From assembly GCA_900169235.1 (NCBI GenBank), contig FWCC01000235.1, forward strand, positions 116,085-180,084: a stretch of 64,000 nucleotides of DNA, given 5' to 3'. The DNA comes from Zarea fungicola (Eukaryota > Ascomycota > Sordariomycetes > Hypocreales > Cordycipitaceae). The notes below the pieces were generated by a model. It saw only the letters and a list, made by a program, of their open reading frames with translations. It was not told the DNA's origin and ran no database searches. The position numbers were made by a program, and so were the translations under genes. Shown piece after piece: positions 44,580 to 54,921 of this stretch. Position 1 is the first letter of the stretch; each line of letters starts with the position of its first letter.

Positions 44580-44849
44580 ATGCCACCGCAAGCTGGACGA
44601 AGTGGAGTATGGGAGAACGCCGGCTTCCTTATGCAGCTCGCCATGGCCCTCTACGACGTCGCTAACAAGAGCGGTGCTCTGAGCGCCGAGGCCAAGGGTG
44701 CTGTCGAGGTCCATCTTAAAAATCAGGGTTACAATCAGTCCTGGGAGTCAGTCCGGTAAGCAAAAACAAGGTTTAATTTTGTCTATGCTAGTACTTCTTG
44801 CTGCTCTGCCGACATTCACTGCAGAACTGATCTCGTCGTCCTCTGCTGA
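44580..44849 (+). CDS. M7: truncated Myb/SANT-like protein, 66 aa
   Basis: Exon 1 (44580-44755) encodes SGVWENAGFLMQLAMALYDV, then AKGAVEVHLKNQGYNQSWESVR, aligning with helices 1 and 2 of M6, M9 and M10. It ends in CG before a GTAAGC donor, phase 2 as in those genes. The next good acceptor (CACTGCAG at 44824) opens an exon that reads TDLVVLC and stops at 44849, with no helix 3 and no tail. So this is either a single-domain microprotein, a gene that lost its 3' half, or an alternative first exon for M9. The leader (44460-44579) is C/T/A-rich like its neighbours. Confidence 0.55.
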
Positions 44850-45172
44850 GAGGGAGAGGGAGAACAAACAGACATGCAAGTGCTTGGCTGTTGGCGGCTG
44901 ATATCTCTCGGGTAGCTAAATAGAAACATACGGTTTCTGTTGCCTCACCCTCTGCCCACCAACCATGTTTCTTCTTCCCCTCTTCCTCTAGCACCTTTCC
45001 ACTCCTCAACCTTTCGCTTCCCACTGGCCTCCCATCTCTGTCAGTCAAACTCTGCATGCAGTTCCGCTTTATTAAAGAACAATATTGTCTCTTCTTTTCA
45101 CTCAAATAGCTTGCGTTACTTGCGTCATCCGTTTATTTTCAGATCTCTTTTTCTACAGTCGACAGCAACGCA
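44850..45172. other. Intergenic between M7 and M8
   Basis: 323 bp; CT-rich leader-like DNA before M8 (44940-45170). No M7 second exon could be found here. Confidence 0.45.
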
Positions 45173-45452
45173 ATGGCTGCAAAGCGTGCCGTGATGAAAT
45201 GGGATGCGGAAGCGCATAAAGACATGCTGCTCTGTATTTTCAAGCACTGTAATCTGGGTAACGAAAATATGGCCAAGGTCCTGGCAGATATGCATGCCAA
45301 AGGATACACCTTCACTGAGAATGCTTTTCGGTATGAGCCTATTCTAAAGCTTTGGCATTAGAGTTTCCTTCTCTTTTCCCTGTTTTATTCATCTTTGCAC
45401 TCCTATTTATTTTTTCCTTTTTTTTTTCTTCTTCACTATTTGCAGCCCCTAG
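45173..45452 (+). CDS. M8: truncated Myb/SANT-like protein, 54 aa
   Basis: Exon 1 (45173-45330) encodes KWDAEAHKDMLLCIFKHCNL, then NMAKVLADMHAKGYTFTENAFR, closely parallel to M9 (WDAVAHEALLLALLEE) and M10 (WDGNAERDLCLALL). It ends in CG before GTATGA, phase 2. A strong 3' splice site follows a long T/C tract at 45410-45445, but the exon behind it reads one Pro codon and then TAG. The protein would thus lack helix 3 and the nuclear tail. The same three explanations as for M7 apply; the intact first exon with no stop argues against long neutral decay. Confidence 0.55.
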
Positions 45453-45704
45453 ATGAGAGAATGTTTTCCATGGCTGATTGTCCGAGAACTGCCACCTCAC
45501 CTCTTACCTGCATCTCACCCCATCTCCTGTTTGACTCTGCATTTTTCATCTCACCTCACCCACCTGCAACCACAAAAACAGCACTTCTCTACCGTTCTAC
45601 ACAATCACCCAGTTACCACACATTTTAATCACGCAGTCCCATTCCTCTTGCCATAAAATCCAGGAAAACCACTACCTACCTCTGCGTCACTCGTCTTTGT
45701 CAAT
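45331..45704 (+). other. M8 intron and M9 leader
   Basis: Holds the 115-bp M8 intron with a strong polypyrimidine tract, then 250 bp of C/T/A-rich sequence before the M9 ATG. Confidence 0.4.
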
Positions 45705-46388
45705 ATGGCCGAGAAGTCTTCACGCCGCTGGGACGCAGTCGCACACGAGGCACTGCTGCTCGCTCTTCTGGAAGAATTCAAGCCAGGCAAGGAATCGATT
45801 ACTGCAGTCGTGGCAAAAATGCAACAAAAGGGATTCAACTACACTTTTCACGGAGTCAAGTAGAATACACCCCTGCTCGTACCATTTCTTTTTACCTACA
45901 TCGCCATACTTGTCTTGCTTATACACAACGTCGTTCCATTGTGATCATGCAGCTAACCTTGCCTTTTACTTCATTTACTAGTCAGCATATTCAGAAACTC
46001 CGAAAGGCTCGCGGTAACTCCACCAACGATGACGCGGGAAGCGGCGGCTCCAAGCCGGCGACTCCTCGCAAGCCCGCTGCTACTGGTTCCAACACCTCGA
46101 CCCCGCGCAAGCGCGCTACTCCAGCAAAGAAGCGAAAAATTGAGCTGGATGAAGATGCTGATGAGCTCGCTGTTGACAAATTTGAAGATGAGGACGATGC
46201 AGGCATCAAGAAGGAGTAAGTTCCCGGTAATTTAATCTCAATACCTTTCGATCTATCTTCCTCTAACAGCATTGGTGTTTCATTAAGGCCACTTATACAG
46301 GATACGGACTGGTCCGGAAGCTTTGACAGCGGTACAAAATTCTGAGTCAGAACCCATCCCTGAGCCAACTGCTTCTGCAGTCAGTTAA
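45705..46388 (+). CDS. M9: Myb/SANT-like domain protein, 158 aa
   Basis: Exons 45705-45859, 45982-46215 and 46301-46388. The domain is at residues 5-62: SRRWDAVAHEALLLALLEEF, SITAVVAKMQQKGFNYTFHGV, and after the phase-2 intron NQHIQKLRKARGN. The tail is Gly/Ser then Pro/Lys-rich (SKPATPRKPAATG, PRKRATPAKKRKIE) and acidic. The second intron has the donor GA|GTAAGT; if retained, the next codon is TAA, so splicing adds a 30-residue end (TGPEALTAVQNSESEPIPEP...). Spliced coding length is 477 nt. This is the only complete gene of the M7-M8-M9 triplet. Confidence 0.8.
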
Positions 46389-47038
46389 TCATTGCTGTAG
46401 AGGCTCACAAAAGGGTAGGGTTAAATCCAAGAAACAACGTGGACCACAGAAGTTATTATTTGGCTCTATTATCTAGGAAATTTATGGTTGTGGGCGTTTG
46501 CAAGTAGTCGCTGGCTTATTATAACACGCAGAGACGGTTACAGAGTTACGGAAGCTTTCCCGAGTGTGCCCAAAACGAAACGGGCTTTAGTTAGCATCAT
46601 TGAAGACTGCTGCGGACTAATATACATGATGTTTTTAGTGTCTCGAGGATCTGTGCGATGAACAACTCTAGCAGCCCTGAGTGGTGGCAAGCCAGCCAGC
46701 TGCTAGTAATATGCCATGATTGTGATAATTTTGTATAAAACCAGTAAAGTTTTACCTGCTTTGAGTCGGCGGCTTCAGTGACTCGAAAGACTTTGGCACT
46801 CAAGGAGAGCCAAGTCTCACTGACACAACAGCGTAGTTCAAGGCGAATGGTACACAAGGTTGACTACTGTCAGAAGTGACGACATGAAAATGGGTTGAGC
46901 AAATAAAGCACCGAACATCTCACCTAACAAGGTAGGTCAAGTAGACACCCAACCGTGTGCTGTGGTGTTGCCAAACTAAACACTTATCTCACCACCAAAC
47001 TCCTCGGACATGTTAATAATCCCGCATCATCTCTCTCC

Positions 47039-47066
47039 TCGAAAGTGTCGAAAGTGTCGAAAGTCA
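47039..47066. repeat. Short tandem repeat, 9-bp unit x3
   Basis: Three near-perfect copies of TCGAAAGTG. Confidence 0.7.
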
Positions 47067-47289
47067 TATATCTGCAGTGCGGTTTGCTTTTCGAATTTCC
47101 GGATGAAATTCACTTGCAACTCGTTCTACCTGAGGAAGGGGGCATGAAGGTAGCCTCAAGGATGACGAGAGAAATATCTTGAATTCTATAGTTTTCAAGT
47201 TGGCGCTCAACCACTTCTTGAATCAAGAAGCGCCTTTTACGTAACCTATAGATGCGCCACTGAAAAGAAATACCGGCAGTGACGATCTG

Positions 47290-47400
47290 AGTTTCCTGGG
47301 TAAATTCGTAGGTTAATAATTGCTGCGCCAATTTCTTGGTGAAATAATGGGTAAATTGCCGGGTGAATTTCTGGTTAAATTGTTTGGGTGAAATATTTAC
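47290..47400. repeat. Degenerate 12-bp minisatellite
   Basis: Variants of GGGTAAATTNNN / GGGTGAATTTCT / GGTTAAATTGTT follow each other. On the minus strand an ORF through them reads a four-residue pattern ending in Phe-Thr or Phe-Asn. No ATG start supports that ORF. Confidence 0.5.
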
Positions 47401-48209
47401 AGGCTGACTGGCTAGCGTTTGCAACTTCACCACATTGCCACTGAGCAACTCCGCTTAAAAGAGCGGTTAAAATCGGCCTGATTGACAGTTGTGTGTAAGT
47501 CCGAGGAATATTTGTCGTAATGTAATTCTACCTTTCTTCGCTAGCGGTGTTCACAGACATGCAGAGCAGCTCGATCGACTCAAGGATCAACATCGGCCTT
47601 TGCCTAGTTTCCGGGATTTGGCCATGTAGCTCTCGCTCGGAAAATCGATGGGTCAACCTTTGTTAGGCACCTGTCAGGAGCATATTTGCTCGTAACAAAT
47701 ATTGCTGGGTTGTCAAGAGTACGTCTTGTAACTGTTCCACTATTGATACGAGCGGCATGTAGCCGTGGTTCAGCCACCAAAATGGGGATAAACCCAATCA
47801 GGTCTGATTAAAGATATCATCGACTTATTGGAATTAGCGTTTTCTGGGGTAATAAGTTTACAAAGCGTGTTTTATGCCATGTGACGTATATTCGTGAATA
47901 GGCCCACGTCGGCATTTGTACTGACGGCGAAATGGCATTCAACCATTGACTGAATTTGGAAACACTTCTAGGTATACCTTACACGCCTGATCGAACTGAA
48001 ACGTGGCTATGCTAATTGCGCCGGTCACTATCCTGTGCAACTTGCCCGATGTGCTGTGTAATTGGGAGGGTCTCAACTACCGGACTACTTCTGTACATTG
48101 GATAGAATGGACGAAGTAGAGGGGTATTGAGATTTCCACATTGTCTGGTAGAACCTGTAAGCATGAAATCGAAGTCATAGGCCCTGAGACTCTAAGATTT
48201 CCGCTTTAC

Positions 48210-48217
48210 TATATAAA
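48210..48217 (+). promoter_or_regulatory. TATA box of the GH71 gene
   Basis: TATATAAA, 94 bp before the ATG at 48311. Position and sequence fit a fungal core promoter. Confidence 0.6.
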
Positions 48218-48310
48218 CAGGCGATAAGCCCCTTTAAATACCAAATTATTAGCTTCATTAATCAACTCAGTAAAACAGATAATAAGGGAAAACAAGAAAG
48301 GATTTTCAAT

Positions 48311-49732
48311 ATGGTTAACATGCGGAAGATTGTTCTGGGGCTATTGGCTTTGTCGCCTTTCGCTCAGGCTGCTAAACCAGTCTATGCGCACTTTATGGTG
48401 AGATCGACATATCATTTCAAAATTCCCTATTAACGGTTTATTAGGTCGGTATAGTACCGAATTATGGAATCAATGACTGGAAAATGGACATGGCTCAGGC
48501 TCAAGCAATTGGCATCGACGGTTTTGCCTTGAACTGTGCGCCGCCTCGCGTCGACAGCTTCACCCCAAATCAGTTAGCCAACGCATATGCAGCCGCTCAG
48601 CAGCTTGGTTTCCACGTCTTTATTTCATTTGACTTTTCTTACTGGAATGACGGCGACACACAGATCATCACCAATTTACTGAGTCAGTACGCCAGCCACC
48701 CAGCCCAGGCTCAATACAACGGCGGCGCGCTTGTCAGCACCTTCATCGGCGATAACTATAATTGGAATAATATTAAAAATGCACTGGGTGGAAAAAAGCT
48801 CACTGTAATTCCCAACTTGCAGGATCCAAGTGCTATTGGTCGCGAGACCACCGGTATCGACGGCGTGTTTAGCTGGTACGCTTGGCCTGAAGATACTGGC
48901 AATGTACCAATTCCGCCACCCATGACCACGAAGTGGGATCTACAATTTATGGCGGCCAAGGGAAGTAAATTCTACATGGCTCGTATGCATTGCCCCCTCT
49001 CCTGTGATGATTCGGGTTCGCCAACGCTAACGGTGCTGCCTCAGCTGTCTCGCCTTGGTTTTTTACTCACTTTGCTAGCAAGAACTGGGCTTTTGTCTGT
49101 GAAGACCAACCCACCCGTCGCTGGGAACAAATTCTCCAGTTGAAGCCCGACCTGGTTGAGATTGTTACCTGGAATGACTTTGGCGAGAGCCACTATATTT
49201 CGTATGTTTGCTGACTCCTTGACCGCCTGCAACAGATACTGACGCCCCATGTAGTGGCCCCCAACCTAATCACAAAGATGACGGCTCGTCGCAGTGGGCA
49301 AATGGTTTCCCTCATTCTGCCTGGCAGAATCTAATGGCACCCTATATCGCAGCTTACAAGGCAGGCGCAAGCACACCCATTGTGAGCTCGGACCGGCTTG
49401 TATACTGGTACCGCCCAACTCCAAAGGGCGTCACCTGCTCCGGCGATTCTCTAGGCCGACCCAACGGTGTTAATTATTTTAGCGATGTTGTTTTCGCAAG
49501 CGTAATGCTCACTGCGCCTGCGACTCTCACCGTTACAAGTGGAGGTCAGGCGCCACAGACAGTGAATGCGGCCGCTGGCATTCATACTTTCAATTTCACG
49601 ATGGGCTTGGGCCAGCAGAAGTTCTCGGTTAGCCGAGGAGGGAAGCAAATACTCGGCGGCTCAGGCGGACTCGCGGTTACCAACTCATGCACGAACTACA
49701 ACTACAACGTCTATGTGGGATCTTTCCCTTGA
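48311..49732 (+). CDS. GH71 alpha-1,3-glucanase (mutanase), secreted
   Basis: Hydrolyses alpha-1,3-glucan, a fungal wall polymer; acts in remodelling or mycoparasitic/saprotrophic feeding. Four exons: 48311-48397, 48445-48982, 49045-49201 and 49255-49732; product 419 aa. A signal peptide (MVNMRKIVLGLLALSPFAQA) is cut near residue 20. Family motifs in order: VYAHFMVGIVPNYG, DMAQAQAIGIDGFALN, FHVFISFDFSYW, VSTFIGDNYNW, GVFSWYAWPED, and after splicing YMAPVSPWFFTHFASKNW and LVEIVTWNDFGESHYISGPQ. The Asp/Glu residues in DGD-type and WNDFGES motifs are the likely catalytic region. The C-terminal part from about 290 is a beta-type domain without a known carbohydrate-binding signature. TATA box at 48210. 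Confidence 0.9.
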
Positions 49733-50327
49733 ACGTGAGGGTATTTTCAGATGGCTGAGGATTAGGATACAGTTTCTTTACCTACTTTGTTATTGGTGGG
49801 AGGCGTCTGATAGAGGTCGCTGGTAAAAATTATTGACTTTTATCATTCACGATCACCAGGTTGAGAAGCTAATAGGTATCACCAACTACATAAGCCACCG
49901 CCCTTTCATCTACCATGCAGTCATAGAGTGCTTACATTGAGTCGTAGACAGTATTTTCCACTCATTTATTAAGAAGTTAAATATTGAACTACTCGAATTA
50001 TTCTCTATTTTTCAACAGCTACGTTACGTAAGCAAACCGGGCTCTAAGATACTAGACTTCATGCCCATGATCATGGCCACAATAACTGCTCGCAGCTTCG
50101 CGGGCAGCGTTTAACCACAGCTACTTAATTACATTGAGGATATTACAAAGAATCATATATTTATCTAAATAAAATCAATTTGGTTAATAAAGGTATACCA
50201 TACATTTCCGTGCCATTATTCTATCAAGACAAAGCGAAGAATGGTAGGCTGTACTTCACCAATCTACGTAGATTACTAAAGACTTTTCCCTTATAACGAC
50301 GTATAACTATCTCCTTGTATCAAGCTC
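49733..50327. other. Intergenic, GH71 3' flank and tRNA upstream
   Basis: 595 bp, AT-rich; nothing recognised. Confidence 0.5.
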
Positions 50328-50463
50328 GGGCTAATGGTCTAGGGGTATGATTTTCGTTTTGCATACACTTGGATACCGATGACCTCCGCACCGCAAGGTT
50401 AGCAGGACTAGGTCCAAAGTAGCTCTCTACGAAAGGTCCGGGGTTCAAATCCCCGTTGGTCCA
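50328..50463 (+). tRNA. tRNA-Ala(UGC) with 64-nt intron
   Basis: Exon halves 50328-50363 and 50428-50463. Acceptor stem GGGCTAA pairs with TTGGTCC, including a G3:U70 pair, the known identity element for alanyl-tRNA synthetase. The A box (TGGTCTAGGGG) and B box (GGTTCAAATCC) are present. The anticodon stem TTCGT/ACGAA encloses a loop with TGC at 34-36, and the intron begins one base 3' of the anticodon, as is universal in nuclear tRNA introns. T stem CGGGG/CCCCG. Discriminator base A; CCA is not encoded. The intron contains GCA able to pair with the anticodon. Confidence 0.85.
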
Positions 50464-50474
50464 CGCACAATATC

Positions 50475-50481
50475 TTTTTTT
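50475..50481 (+). terminator. RNA polymerase III terminator
   Basis: A T7 run 12 bp downstream of the tRNA. Confidence 0.7.
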
Positions 50482-50572
50482 GCCGTTTGGTTTACTTCTT
50501 GTTTCTTCATTTTTTTTTGGTAGAAACTGACGCATTAGTTTTTAAATTTTTCTTCGCGCATAATATTTGACA

Positions 50573-50591
50573 CTATTGATTGATTGATTGT
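50573..50591. repeat. GATT microsatellite
   Basis: Four to five copies of TGAT/GATT just 3' of the next gene. Confidence 0.6.
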
Positions 50592-50592
50592 C

Positions 50593-52230
50593 CTACCAGG
50601 TTACAACTTCCTCAACCACTGAACCGATGCCACCAACGGTGGCGAGTTGGAACCTCAGTCTCGCGAGCGCAGCGCTCTTTCGCACTTGAACTTCCATATT
50701 AATGACACGCTGACACAACGGTATTTGCATCGCTGTCTCCGGCTGCGCTAGCCCTTTTTCTTCAATTTGAATCCATTTATCCGCGATTGCTGCAGCTGGG
50801 CCACTTTGCCACGCCCCTTCATGTCTTGAATTCGATTGTAGAATCGCGAGTGCCCGGCGCCGGATGTGAGGGTCGCGGCAACGCGTGGCGATAAAGAAAG
50901 TTGGTATCAGGTATCCAAGATCAAGACTGAAAGAAACGGTCTCTGACTCTAAGCAAATGGCCGACGCGAGTTTCTTCGAGAGTTCCGCCATACGGCGAAA
51001 TTCGATCAGAGCATTATCATAGCGGGTCTCTGGTCCACTGAAGAAGCTTGTCTTTACAAATACCTCAGAGCATACCCGCCATAATTGGACGTTGATCACT
51101 GCCAAGGAATCTGTCGAGTCGATGCTATTGTCGGCACACCACGACTCCCAATAGCCATTCCATACGCACAAATGCTGCGTGCACTCTTCGAAGAGTCCCT
51201 GCCGCCGACTCAGCCCTGTACTGTTCGTCTCTGTGATGGACTCGTTTCCCAGCCGCAAAAGCCGCCGTGTAATCTCCATGAGCGATGAACTGGCCTGCTG
51301 CACACTCATAAAGGGCTGCGTGACAAGCTGTAACACACTGTCCAATTCATGAGGCGGAGCGTGATACGGCGCCGAGTCGTCTGAAAAAGACATGGCAGAT
51401 ATGTCCATCCTAGCCAGCACCTGCGTCATATCGTGGAAGATATTTTTGAGCGATTGCCGGGCGCGAATCTGGCCGCTGAAGCGTGCAAAGAGTGCCCGGC
51501 CGCTGTTCATATGGCGTTGGCTGGCTTGGTAATCGCCTTGCACACCTTCCCAGGCGACAAATAAGAGGCAGACCATGAGAATGAGATGAATATGGGTCCG
51601 TGCAGGGTGTTCGACGAGCAGTCGGGCTTCACCAAGGGCGACTGTGTACTGCTCCTTAGCGTATAGCAGGTGCTGCCTGGAGGCTTGCCTGTCAGTTTGG
51701 TCGAGCATGCAGCCATGCATAGCCGCAAGGGCGAGAATGGCATGCTTGACAGCAGGTTCGGAATGGAATGCCTGAAGAACGAAGCGGTTCCAGAATGGCG
51801 AATCAACCTTGACGGCCTATTCATTAGAGAAAAACAAAAGCTGGGGTTCGACTTTTTGCTGGGCAGGGCTAACCGTCAAGTTGGTGCATGCTACCGTACA
51901 GCAGCGAAAGAATTGGAAATATCTCTGCTCCAGCTTGTTTTGAAAGGCCCTGTCGGTGAGCATCACGCAGGCCAAGCTATTCTTGCCACCAATGGTGGCA
52001 GCCAGTCTCGAACCGTAGTCATCCTGACGGCCCTGTCGTTTGCTGGCCTGGAGTAGCTCCGGACGACTGAAGGGCAGTACAGAGTAGCCATCGCATGCGC
52101 GGCCAGTGGCGCGGCACCGCTGGCAGTACGGCTTCGCCTCGTCGCACTTGACCTTGCGTATGCGACACGTCAAGCAGCCTGTGGTTCCGACGACACTCTG
52201 CCGAGGGCGACGCGGCTTTGTAAGTACCAT
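50593..52230 (-). CDS. Zn2Cys6 fungal transcription factor
   Basis: Regulator of unknown target, 519 aa from two exons, 52230-51895 and 51816-50593, across a 78-bp intron (GTAGCA...GAATAG). Zinc cluster C19-x2-C22-x6-C29-x6-C36-x2-C39-x6-C46, with basic RIRKVKC between the first cysteine pair and C29. After splicing the middle region reads FQFFRCCTAVKVDSPFWNRFVLQAF, then HAILALAAMHGCMLDQ, the usual start of the fungal factor domain of this subgroup. The remainder is helical (HLILMVCLLFVAWEGVQGDY). The C-terminus is EEVVTW. It is divergent from the S10 carboxypeptidase gene across 741 bp and 1.6 kb from the tRNA, so it is a candidate regulator of that gene. Confidence 0.9.
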
Positions 52231-52971
52231 GACCCTAAATTCTGGATTGGGAGCAGTTTACATTATGTCATGGTCGAGTAATGCCGGGTTCTTTCGAATT
52301 AATATGTATTCTCTTTGGTTTAGGAATGTCGAGGGGCGCAACTTGCTAGTGCCAATCAGCCCTCGCAGCCTCGTCTCACCAATTTTGGCAATCGTGGCTA
52401 TTTTTGGGAAGATTGATCTGGGATACGAAGCCTACAATTGGTTGGTTCGCCAGCAGTTGCCAAGCTTTTCCGCTTTTATTAATACTACTCAAACCATCCC
52501 CAATCGACAGTAGCCTTAGTAGCCTCGGCAGGCTCAACTCCTTCAACAGCGTTAACATCTTCAACAGGCTCAATAGCCTTGGTTGACTGGCTAGCATAGG
52601 AATAGCTCTGCTAGCTAGCTGGGTCCGCCACCCTCAGACTATCCGCCTTATAATTCACGCAAGCCGGCTTTCGACACTGATGACGGAAATCGATTTCATC
52701 GGCGATTGACAAATTCAGCTAAGCTCTCAAAACCACCACATTTGGGCGGAGTCAGAAAATTGCAACTTTTGATTCGATGGGTCGCCAGATCCTGCGAACG
52801 TTACGTTGTTGTTTGTCTTGGACCGTAACGGGAGGCATTGCCTGCTCATCCGTTTGTAAGCTTGGTTATAAGTAGGGCCTGCTGGGACGAAGCAGTACTT
52901 TTTATTTTCCTTTAGAACATAGTTCTTTATAAGCACACCCATCAAGACAACTACTATTTACAGTAGTAATT
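52231..52971. other. Divergent promoter region with repeat copy 2
   Basis: 741 bp between the Zn2Cys6 factor and the carboxypeptidase. The middle (52500-52640) carries the dispersed repeat also seen at 18.3 kb. A TATAAG lies at 52867-52872, 100 bp before the carboxypeptidase ATG. Confidence 0.5.
52500..52640. repeat. Dispersed degenerate repeat, copy 2
   Basis: Shares with 18.3 kb the units CTCAATAGCCT and TTGACTGGCTAGC, then AATAGC and CTAGCTAGCTG. CCGCCACCCTCAG at 52627-52639 is the reverse complement of the end motif seen at 18403. Confidence 0.4.
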
Positions 52972-54921
52972 ATGAATTTACATCTTATTCTACTTTACTT
53001 TTCATCATCTTGGCTGCCACTGGTCGCCGGCGCAATTCCCGACGATGTTACCGGGCTTCTAACCAAGCTTGTTGACGGGAAGCCTGGCGTTTCCATCACC
53101 TACAAAGAGACGGCCATTTGCGAGACAAAAGCAAAAGCTTGGGCGGGATATGTGCATATGCCGTGGTGGTATCTGAGTGAAATTCAGACTTCAGACCCAT
53201 ACAACCTGTCCATGTTCTTCTGGTATTTTGAGGCGCGAAACGAACCCTCCAATGCATCCACCGGCATTTATTTGGCTGGCGGACCGGGTGCACCATCAAT
53301 CAGCGATCTCGTTACTGGGACTGGATCCTGCTACATCAAATCTGACTCCAACAGTACAGAAGACAATCCTTGGTCGTGGAACAATGACATGAATATGCTG
53401 TACATTGACCAGCCCGTCAGCACGGGATACTCCTTCACCGAACGCACCAACGCAACATTTGACGCTCTCTTTCTTGGCAACCCCGTGACAGAAACTGGCA
53501 TAACACCCATAGCCGCGTACGGAGGTACGGTACCTGCAGAGAACACCACATTTCTCCACGGCGTTTTCTCTGAACAGAACCCTAACAAGACAGTCAACAG
53601 CACACTGGCCGCCGCCAAGACACTTTGGCGCTTTTCACAGGTTTGGTTCCCTCACTTCCCCAAATACAACACGAAAGACAATCGAGTGAGCATCTGGGGC
53701 AACTCTTACGGCGGCTTTTACGTACCCACAACTGCCACTTACGCGCTGCAGCAAAATACCAGGATTCGCCAGGGCACGTTAAATGGAACTATTATCCCGA
53801 TAGATACTGTTGGATGGACAAATGGCTGCGTCGACATGCTTTATCAGGGGGAATGGTTTCCCGAGCAGGCATACAACAACACCTACGGCCTGCAGGTAAT
53901 CACCCAAGACATCTATGAGGAGGCACTGCTGAACTTTACCATGCCTGGTGGCTGTCGCGACCAAATCACTGAGTGCCGCCGTCTCGGAGACCTGTACGAC
54001 CCTGAAAATGTAAACACCAACCCAAATGTCACAGATGCCTGTGTGGGTGCCACCCTTTACTGTTTCGGCTACGTTATGGGCGCATACGAGGCAGCGAGCA
54101 ACCGCAGCCACTTTGACATGGCCCATCTCAAGCCTGATCCTTATCCGCCATCGTACGGCAACGGCTTCTTCAACCGGGCGTGGGTGCAGCAGGCACTGGG
54201 AGTGTCCGTCAACTTCACGACCTCACTCCTTTCCAACAATGTGTTTGTATACGGGACTGGCGATCCGGTTCGCGTCAAGGGGTTGGAGAATGTACAATAT
54301 CTCCTCGAAAATGGCGTCAAAGTTGTCATGATGTACGGCGACCGTGATTATCGCTGCCCATGGAACGGAGCAGAGAAGCTTAGCCTTGCGCTGCAGTGGC
54401 CAGGTGCCAAGGCGTTCCATAACGCTGGCTATGAGCATGTCAAGACGAGTGGGAGAACGAGTAAAGGCGTAGTTCGCCAGCACGGAAACTTGTCGTTTGC
54501 TCGCATCTTTGATGCTGGCCACGATGGTATGTAACTAACTTTTATTTAACCATCCCTGAAATAAATGGACCTGAAGCTGATGAGCTTTTTATGTGCAGCA
54601 CAAGGCTACCAGCCTGAGATCATATCGAAGCTCGTGAGCCGTGCCATTGCGGGCAAGGACCTTGCAACTGGCCGACATGAAACAACAGGACATGGCGCTA
54701 ATTACACTACAAAAGGGCCATTGAGTAGTTTCAGCATCAAGAATAAGCTGCCAGAGCCACCGGCGTTTGACTGCAGCCTATGGAATGTACCGTCCTCGTG
54801 CACAACGGAGCAGTACAAGGCACTCGTAGACGGCACTGCAGAGTTGGTTAACTACGAGATTGTTAAGCCTGTGGGTGGAAGCCCTGGACCGATTATCCAG
54901 GCTGTGCAGAAGCTTTCATGA
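52972..54921 (+). CDS. Secreted serine carboxypeptidase, family S10
   Basis: Removes C-terminal residues from peptides, in the vacuole or outside the cell. Two exons, 52972-54526 and 54599-54921, give 625 aa. Signal peptide of about 20 residues (MNLHLILLYFSSSWLPLVAG). At least ten NxS/T sites point to a glycoprotein. The nucleophile Ser245 sits in IWGNSYGGFYV and the Asp in MMYGDRDYRCPWNG. The His is in DAGHDG, whose codons flank the intron. Two variations: the oxyanion-hole loop is GGPGAPS where GGPGCSS or GGPGGSS is common, and GHDG replaces GHMVP. Both are known in divergent fungal S10 members, so activity is likely but not certain. It is divergent from a Zn2Cys6 gene. Confidence 0.88.

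Larger units (their letters stand above)
46389..48310. other. AT-rich intergenic region with short repeats
   Basis: 1.9 kb with no recognisable gene. It contains a threefold TCGAAAGTG repeat near 47039-47066 and a degenerate 12-bp repeat at about 47290-47400. The GH71 promoter lies at the right end. AT-richness and repeats suggest old mobile-element or RIP-affected DNA, but I cannot prove either. Confidence 0.45.

Noticed and set aside
44580..45330. M7 and M8 as one tandem-domain gene
   Set aside because: An in-frame join (44755 to the CAG at 45162) is possible, but it would need a 400-bp intron and M8 has its own leader and ATG; M8 to M9 cannot join in frame through the nearest acceptor. 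Kept only as a remote option.
47110..47448. 112-codon minus-strand ORF
   Set aside because: No ATG start, passes through a minisatellite and lacks any family similarity.
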